DNA of 64,000 nucleotides from Proluteimonas luteida (GTDB lineage Bacteria > Pseudomonadota > Gammaproteobacteria > Xanthomonadales > Xanthomonadaceae): the NCBI RefSeq assembly GCF_021191695.1, contig NZ_JAIWPT010000004.1:1-64000 (forward strand). Reading direction: 5' to 3'. The notes beneath the pieces are model-generated. The model saw nothing but the letters and a program-made list of their open reading frames with translations, was not told the origin of the DNA and ran no database searches. Below are positions 54,491 through 64,000 of the stretch, piece by piece. Made by a program: the position numbers and the translations under genes. Positions within the stretch are counted from its first letter, which is position 1; every line of letters starts with the position of its first letter.

Positions 54491-54713
54491 GCGTACAACT
54501 CCATCCAGATCAGACCGACAGACAAGCCACCCGGCACCGTCAATGCGCCGCGACGATGCGCTTCGATACCACATTCGCCACCGGCATTCGAACATCCCGC
54601 GGCAGCACCGCGAAACGACGATGGACGCCGGCGGTCCAACGCCCGATGAATCCGCCGCCGGCGCCGCCACACGGGCGCGACCGGTCCATCGTCGACAGCC
54701 ACGCGCTGCCGCA

Positions 54714-55409
54714 TCAATCCACGAACCCCGACAGCAGCGGCACGAAAGCGACCGCGGCGACGTCCTGCTGCACGAGGGCGCCGTTGGCGTCCTTGCGCAG
54801 TACCAGCAGCCGCTGCGCGCCCGGCGCGCCGACCGGTGCGACCAGGGTGCCGCCGGGGGCCAGCTGGGCGGTCAGCGCATCGACCAGCGCAGGTCCGGCG
54901 GCGGTGACGATGATGCCGTCGAACGGACCGTTCTCCGGCCAGCCGATGCGGCCGTCGTCGTGCTTGCTGCGCACGTTCAGGCCGAGCGAGCGGAACCGCT
55001 TGCGCGCCACACGCAGCAGCTCGCCGATGCGCTCGACGGTGTGCACCTGGATGCCGAGCGCGGCGAGGATCGTCGCCTGGTAGCCCGAGCCGGTGCCGAT
55101 CTCCAGCACCTTGGCCGGGATGCCGTTGGCCAGCAGCGCCTCGGTCATCCTGGCGACGACCCAGGGCTGGGAGATCGTCTGGCCATGGCCGATCGGCAGC
55201 GCGGTGTCCTCGTAGGCGCGGGTGGCCAGCGCCTCGTCGACGAACAGGTGCCGCGGCACGGTACGGATCGCATTGAGCACGCGCTCGTCGGAAATGCCGC
55301 CGCCGGAATGGGCACCGTCGCGCAGGCGCTCGATCAGCCGGTCGCGGACCCGCTGCGAGGTCATGCCCACGCCGACCGCCTCGGGTTGCAGCCGCAGCCG
55401 CGCCATCAT
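54714..55409 (-). CDS. pcm: Protein-L-isoaspartate O-methyltransferase
   Basis: Repairs isoaspartyl residues in aged proteins using SAM. The 231-residue protein shows [42 protein letters not shown], the SAM motif [17 protein letters not shown] and [11 protein letters not shown]. The start is one of two adjacent ATGs (55409 or 55406); the first overlaps the surE stop as ATGA. Its place between surE and nlpD is the classic stationary-phase survival cluster. The 223 bp before nlpD hold no recognisable gene. Confidence 0.94.
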   Translation of the reverse strand: MMARLRLQPEAVGVGMTSQRVRDRLIERLRDGAHSGGGISDERVLNAIRTVPRHLFVDEALATRAYEDTALPIGHGQTISQPWVVARMTEALLANGIPAKVLEIGTGSGYQATILAALGIQVHTVERIGELLRVARKRFRSLGLNVRSKHDDGRIGWPENGPFDGIIVTAAGPALVDALTAQLAPGGTLVAPVGAPGAQRLLVLRKDANGALVQQDVAAVAFVPLLSGFVD

Positions 55410-56188
55410 GGCCGGGCCGCCTCGAGGCCGGCCTCGAGCCCGTCGACCCAGCTGGCGACGTGCTCGAGGGCCTGGTAACGGGTCAGGTCGACGTGGATCG
55501 GCGAGATCGCGATGTGGCGCGTGCGCACGGCATGGAAGTCGGTGCCCGGGCCGGCGTCCTGTTCGGGACCGGCCGCGCCGATGAACCACCAGGTGCGGCC
55601 GCGCGGATCGTCGATCGACGTGCATGCTTCGGCGCGGTGGCGGTTGCCCAGGCGCGTGACCTCGAAACCCTCGAGCTCCTCCCACGGCACGTCCGGCACG
55701 TTGACGTTGAGAATGGTGTTGGCCGGCAGCGGATCGGCCTTGAGCCGGGCCACGATCTCCACCGCCGCGCGCGCGGCGGTCTCGTAGTGGCGGCCGACGT
55801 GGTCCTCGGTGACCAGCGACATCGCCACCGCCGGCAGGCCGAGGAAGCGCCCCTCCATCGCCGCGGCGACGGTGCCCGAATAGATCACGTCGTCGCCGAG
55901 GTTGGCGGTGTTGTTGATGCCCGAGACCACGATGTCGGGTTCGCGCTCGAGCAGTCCGGTGATCGCCACGTGCACGCTGTCGGTCGGCGTGCCGTGCACG
56001 CGCCAGGTGCTGTCGTCGATCTGCACCACCTGCAGCGGCATGTCGAGCGTCAGCGAGTTGCTGGCGCCGGAACGGTCGCGGTCCGGGGCCACGATCAGCA
56101 CCTCGTGACCGGCGTCGCGCAGCCCCTGGGCGAGAATCCGGATACCGGGCGCGTCGACGCCATCATCGTTGCTGACCAGTACGCGCAT
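55406..56188 (-). CDS. surE: 5'/3'-nucleotidase SurE
   Basis: Metal-dependent nucleotidase of 260 residues, active on nucleoside 5'- and 3'-monophosphates and polyphosphate in stationary phase. [16 protein letters not shown] holds the Asp pair and metal ligands. [27 protein letters not shown] and [29 protein letters not shown] are further active-site blocks. ATG at 56188 matches the family. It overlaps pcm by four bases and diverges from the Smr gene. Confidence 0.95.
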   Translation of the reverse strand: MRVLVSNDDGVDAPGIRILAQGLRDAGHEVLIVAPDRDRSGASNSLTLDMPLQVVQIDDSTWRVHGTPTDSVHVAITGLLEREPDIVVSGINNTANLGDDVIYSGTVAAAMEGRFLGLPAVAMSLVTEDHVGRHYETAARAAVEIVARLKADPLPANTILNVNVPDVPWEELEGFEVTRLGNRHRAEACTSIDDPRGRTWWFIGAAGPEQDAGPGTDFHAVRTRHIAISPIHVDLTRYQALEHVASWVDGLEAGLEAARP

Positions 56189-56346
56189 GAATCGTTCTGC
56201 TGGACCCGGGTGTCGAGGGACGATCCGCACATGATACCGGATGGGGTCCGCCCTCCCCACCCGGATATGCAGACAAAGCCGTGCGATCGCGGCGCAGCGC
56301 GCGCCGCCTTGCTGCAGCACACCTGCGATCGGGCTAGGCTTGCGCC

Positions 56347-56910
56347 ATGACACGGCGCCGCGCACCCGACCCTGCCCCGGACCTGCCCTCCGACGACGAC
56401 GCCGCGCTGTTCCGCGCGGCGATCGGCCCGGTGCGCGAACTGCCGGCCGCGCCGGAACCGCCGCGGGCCAGGCCGCCGCGGCCGAGCACGCGCATGGCCG
56501 AACGCGACGACGCCGAGGCCCGCAGCGAATTCCGGCAACTGCTCGACGGTCCGCTGCTGCAGGCCGGCGACAGCATGCAGTACCGTCGCGACGAGGTGCC
56601 GGGCCGCGTGCTGCGGCGCCTGGGCCGCGGCGAGTACGCGGCCCAGGAGGAACTGGACCTGCACCACAGCGACAGTGCGCAGGCGACCGCGCTGCTGCGC
56701 CTGTTCCTGCGCGATGCGGTCGACGCCGGCATCGGCTGCGTGCGCATCATCCACGGCAAGGGCCGCAACTCGTCGCCCGACGCGCCGATCCTGAAGAACC
56801 TGGTCGACCGCCTGCTGCGCCAGCGCGCCGACGTGCTCGCGTTCCACACCGCGCCCGCCGCGCAGGGCGGCACCGGCGCGGTGCTGGTGCTGCTGCGGCC
56901 GCGCCGCTGA
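56347..56910 (+). CDS. Smr domain protein
   Basis: Protein of 187 residues with a C-terminal Smr (MutS2-related) domain: [19 protein letters not shown], then [11 protein letters not shown] and the end [18 protein letters not shown]. The LDxH and HGxG motifs are intact. The first 90 residues are charged and disordered. Stand-alone Smr proteins in proteobacteria can nick DNA or RNA; SmrB of E. coli cuts mRNA at collided ribosomes. This one is of the SmrA/B size class, but which activity applies is not shown. It diverges from surE and converges on lon through a shared terminator. Confidence 0.88.
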   Translation: MTRRRAPDPAPDLPSDDDAALFRAAIGPVRELPAAPEPPRARPPRPSTRMAERDDAEARSEFRQLLDGPLLQAGDSMQYRRDEVPGRVLRRLGRGEYAAQEELDLHHSDSAQATALLRLFLRDAVDAGIGCVRIIHGKGRNSSPDAPILKNLVDRLLRQRADVLAFHTAPAAQGGTGAVLVLLRPRR

Positions 56911-56959
56911 CGCGACCGCGCCGCGCGCGGACCGACAGCACCGGAACCAGGACAACGGA

Positions 56960-56990
56960 AAGCCGCCGCTGCTGCGCAGCGACGGCTTCG
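56960..56990. terminator. Bidirectional terminator between the Smr gene and lon
   Basis: AAGCCG (56960-56965) pairs with CGGCTT (56983-56988), and CGCTGC (56967-56972) with GCAGCG (56976-56981), around a TGC loop. It sits between converging genes; on the minus strand the stem ends in CTTTCC. Fair but not strong. Confidence 0.6.
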
Positions 56991-57040
56991 TGGGGGCCAC
57001 TGCCGACCCGGCGCGCGCGAGGCACGCCGGGCCTCGGGCC

Positions 57041-59500
<2,460 letters not shown>

Positions 59501-59616
59501 CTAAGTCCTCGTGCATTGCGTCGTGCCGGCGGTCGCCGGCGCTGGCCCGATGGCCAGCCATGCCTCCGTTATGGGGCGCGGACGGCACCGATGCAAGCGT
59601 ATTCGCCGCGCACACG

Positions 59617-59653
59617 CGAAAACGCGCCGCACCCCGGGCGGAATGCGGCGCGT
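59617..59653 (-). terminator. Intrinsic terminator after clpX
   Basis: ACGCGCCGCA (59622-59631) and TGCGGCGCGT (59644-59653) form a perfect 10-bp stem with a 12-base loop. On the minus strand it ends in TTTTC, about 90 bases after the clpX stop. lon is then expressed mainly from its own promoter in 59501-59616. Confidence 0.75.
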
Positions 59654-59743
59654 CGATGTGCGCCAGAGCGGGATTCCCCGCCGGGCCGGGCCCGCGGACC
59701 CGGTTTGCGATGGCCGCCGGAACACTACATTCCGGCGACGGCG

Positions 59744-61030
<1,287 letters not shown>

Positions 61031-61149
61031 GCCTTCGCCAAATCTGTGTTGCGGTTACGTTTCGAGAATAGCACAGCGTCCGGCACCGCCAAGCCCGCGG
61101 CGCCGCGACGAAGATGCCTTTGAAATCAACTACCTGGAAGACCCGCCGG

Positions 61150-61776
61150 TCACGCCGGCTGGATCGACTCGTCGGGGCGGCGCTCCAGCACCTGGTCGAC
61201 CAGGCCGTACTCGCGCGCGGCCTCGGCGCTCTTGAAGTTGTCGCGCTCGGTGTCCCGGGCGATGGTCTCCAGCGGCTGGCCGGTGTGGTGGGCCATGATC
61301 TCGTTCAGGCGCTGCTTCATCGACAGGATCTCGCGTGCATGGATGTCGATGTCGGTCGCCTGGCCCTGGAAGCCGCCCAGCGGCTGGTGGATCATCACCC
61401 GCGAGTTCGGCAGCGCATAGCGCTTGCCGGCCGCGCCCGCGGCCAGCAGCAAGGCGCCCATGCTGGCCGCCTGGCCCAGGCAGGTGGTGCTGACGTCGGG
61501 CTTGATGAACTGCATCGCGTCGTAGATCGCCATGCCGGCCGTGACGATGCCGCCCGGGGAATTGATGTAGAGGTGGATGTCCTTCTCGGGATTCTCCGCC
61601 TCCAGGAACAGCAACTGCGCCACGATCACGTTGGCCACATGGTCGTCGACCCCGCCGACGAGGAAGATGATCCGCTCCTTGAGCAGCCGCGAGTAGATGT
61701 CGTACGCGCGCTCGCCGCGGCTGGTCTGTTCGACCACCATCGGCACGAGGTTCAGGGCTTTGGTCTCGATGCTCAT
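61150..61776 (-). CDS. clpP: ATP-dependent Clp protease proteolytic subunit ClpP
   Basis: Serine protease of 208 residues that forms the tetradecameric chamber used by ClpX. The triad is Ser105 (GQAASMGA), His130 (VMIHQPLGG) and Asp179 (RDTERDNF), offset by eight from E. coli mature numbering. A propeptide of about 14 residues precedes the mature N-terminus. ATG at 61776 is chosen; TTG at 61779 is the only alternative. It lies between tig and clpX with a terminator just before it, so it probably has its own promoter within the short tig-clpP gap or reads through. Confidence 0.95.
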   Translation of the reverse strand: MSIETKALNLVPMVVEQTSRGERAYDIYSRLLKERIIFLVGGVDDHVANVIVAQLLFLEAENPEKDIHLYINSPGGIVTAGMAIYDAMQFIKPDVSTTCLGQAASMGALLLAAGAAGKRYALPNSRVMIHQPLGGFQGQATDIDIHAREILSMKQRLNEIMAHHTGQPLETIARDTERDNFKSAEAAREYGLVDQVLERRPDESIQPA

Positions 61777-61795
61777 CAATCAATCCTGTCGGATG

Positions 61796-61824
61796 GAAAA
61801 ACGACCGGCGGTGGGGCCGGTCGT
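61796..61824 (-). terminator. Intrinsic terminator after tig
   Basis: ACGACCGG (61801-61808) and CCGGTCGT (61817-61824) form an eight-base-pair stem, and on the minus strand it ends in TTTTTCC. It lies 16 bases after the tig stop and 20 before the clpP start. It would reduce read-through from tig into clpP. Confidence 0.8.
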
Positions 61825-61839
61825 CCGGGGCGCCATGGC

Positions 61840-63147
61840 TCAGCCCTGCGGGCTGATGGCCTCCTGGAAGGTCAACGGCTGCTCGGTGTGCTGGGCGCGC
61901 TCGGCGATCCAGTCGATCACCTGCTCCTCCATCACCCGGTTCTGCAGTCCGGACATCAACTTGGGGTCGTTGCGGTACATCTCAATGACCTGCTGCGGCT
62001 CCTCGTAGGTCGAGGCGATCAGGCGGATGGTCTCGTTGACGCGCTTGGGGTCCAGCCGCAGGTCGTGCTTGCGGGCGACCTCGCCGACCAGCAGGCCGAC
62101 CAGGACCCGCTTGCGCGCCGGTTCCATGAAGCCCTGGTGGGCGTCGGCGCCGACTTCGGGGTTCTGGCCACGCCGGCGCGCCTCGTCGAGCGTCTGGCGC
62201 AGCAGCGAACGCGCCTCGGCCTCGACCAGCTTGGGCGGCAGTTCGACGTGCGAATAGGCGGCGACCAGCTGCTCGCCGACCTCGCGACGCAGGCGCCCCA
62301 TCAGCGCGCCCTTGAGCTCGCGCTCCAGGTTGGTGCGGATTTCGGTGCGGAACTGCGCCATCTCGCCGCTCTTGACGCCGAAACTGCGGATGAACGCGCC
62401 GTCGACCTCCGGCAGATGCTGCTCGGAGACCTGCTCCACCTTCACGTGCACTTCGGCCTGCTTCCCGGCCAGCTGCGGCACCCGCCAGTCGCCGGGGAAG
62501 GTGACCTCGACGGTTTTCTCATCGCCGGCCGACAGGCCGACAAGCGCATCCTCGATCGCCGGGAACATCGCGCCAGAGCCCAGCACCGTGGTACCGCGCT
62601 CAGCGCCCTCGGCCGGCAGGCGCTGGTCGCCGATCTGCGACCAGGTCTCGACGTCGACCGCATCGCCGGTCTGCGCCGGACGTGTGACCGCGCTCCAGCT
62701 GCGGCGCTGCAGGCGCAGGTTCTCGATCATGCGGTCGATGTCGTCCTCGGCCACGTCGGCCGTGTGCCGCACGACGGTCAGCTTCTCCAGGTCGATCTCG
62801 CCGAAATCCGGCACGATCTCGAAGGTCGCGGTGAAGGCCAGCTCGCCCTCGCCCGCCTCGCCGTCCGGCGCGATCTGCGGCTGGCCGGCCAGGCGCAGTT
62901 CGTTCTCGCGCACCGCCTGGTCGAAGCCCTCGCGCAGCAGGGTGTCCAGCACCTCGGCGCGGACCTGCTCGCCGAAGCGCTGCTCGACCACCTTGGCCGG
63001 CACCTTGCCCGGACGGAAGCCCTTGAGGCGCGTGGTGCGCGCGATCTCGCGCAGACGCCCCCCGACCTGGGTCTCCAGGCGTTCGGATGGCACGCGGAAC
63101 GTCACTTTGCGTTCCAGGCTGCCCAGCGATTCGACCGAAACTTGCAT
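61840..63147 (-). CDS. tig: Trigger factor
   Basis: Ribosome-bound chaperone and prolyl isomerase, 435 residues. The ribosome-binding tail region reads [20 protein letters not shown] and [17 protein letters not shown] (the signature GFRxGKxP). The PPIase domain follows ([46 protein letters not shown]). The helical C-terminal arms begin near 250. The ATG at 63147 has GGAG upstream. It heads the tig-clpP-clpX-lon block of protein-quality genes. Confidence 0.95.
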   Translation of the reverse strand: MQVSVESLGSLERKVTFRVPSERLETQVGGRLREIARTTRLKGFRPGKVPAKVVEQRFGEQVRAEVLDTLLREGFDQAVRENELRLAGQPQIAPDGEAGEGELAFTATFEIVPDFGEIDLEKLTVVRHTADVAEDDIDRMIENLRLQRRSWSAVTRPAQTGDAVDVETWSQIGDQRLPAEGAERGTTVLGSGAMFPAIEDALVGLSAGDEKTVEVTFPGDWRVPQLAGKQAEVHVKVEQVSEQHLPEVDGAFIRSFGVKSGEMAQFRTEIRTNLERELKGALMGRLRREVGEQLVAAYSHVELPPKLVEAEARSLLRQTLDEARRRGQNPEVGADAHQGFMEPARKRVLVGLLVGEVARKHDLRLDPKRVNETIRLIASTYEEPQQVIEMYRNDPKLMSGLQNRVMEEQVIDWIAERAQHTEQPLTFQEAISPQG

Positions 63148-63907
<760 letters not shown>

Positions 63908-64000
63908 GATCGTGCGCCGCCTGCGGCGGACCGGCGCATCGTAGACGATCGCCGCCCCTGCCTGCATCCATCACCTCGCCAGGCGAACCGCAGGTTCGAA

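Noticed and set aside
54487..54717. Small minus-strand frame between nlpD and pcm
   Set aside because: No similarity, no ribosome-binding site and Arg-rich shadow composition; treated as intergenic.

Overview
The window is a GC-rich stretch of a gammaproteobacterial chromosome. Gene content points to the Xanthomonadaceae/Lysobacteraceae, close to Luteimonas or Lysobacter. The evidence is conserved blocks such as miaA-hfq-hflX-hflK-hflC-yjeT-purA, rlmE-ftsH-folP, surE-pcm-nlpD and tig-clpP-clpX-lon, a TonB receptor beside a LacI regulator, and a family of GTAGGTCGG...CCGAC intergenic repeats. The genus is inferred; no 16S rRNA gene is present.

Layout. 1-260: the 3' end of an IS481-type transposase and its terminal motif. 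360-2987: a large unrecognised helical protein with matching modules at its two ends. 3155-15708: a glycan-use locus on the minus strand, with LacI regulator, TonB receptor, GH144-like lipoprotein, ABC sugar-binding protein, two permeases and a second multidomain (alpha/alpha)6-barrel lipoprotein. The substrate is probably a beta-1,2-glucan. Two near-identical LacI-type operators sit before lacI and before the hydrolase/transporter operon. 15956-20182: YciI protein, then scpA-scpB-rluB. 20292-23330: fatty-acid desaturase and its reductase, divergent from a TetR repressor. 23394-26914: omega-amidase-like enzyme, cation transporter, DUF763 protein. 27178-28929: a less GC-rich pair, a calpain-like cysteine protease split by a frameshift at an 8-C tract and a secreted or lipid-anchored partner. 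29083-37041: WYL regulator/GST pair with a perfect 9-7-9 operator, DUF885 peptidase, short UvrA paralogue, aldehyde dehydrogenase.

37101-50894 is core housekeeping: purA, yjeT, hflC, hflK, hflX, hfq, miaA, putP, folP, a small membrane protein, ftsH, rlmE and yhbY. HflKC is the known partner of FtsH, and both are encoded here. 50902-53355 holds the most unusual structure: an O-antigen-type acyltransferase inserted in the 3' end of a small Mth938-like gene and flanked by 89/86-bp direct repeats. The right repeat still encodes what looks like the native C-terminus, so recombination between repeats would restore the gene. 53384-56910: GNAT remnant, nlpD, pcm, surE, smr. 57041-63147: lon, clpX, clpP and tig (proteostasis). 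The window ends with tRNA-Leu(UAG).

Start codons were chosen by hand from ribosome-binding sites, family N-termini and overlaps. Many very long antisense reading frames are GC-driven shadows and were left out.
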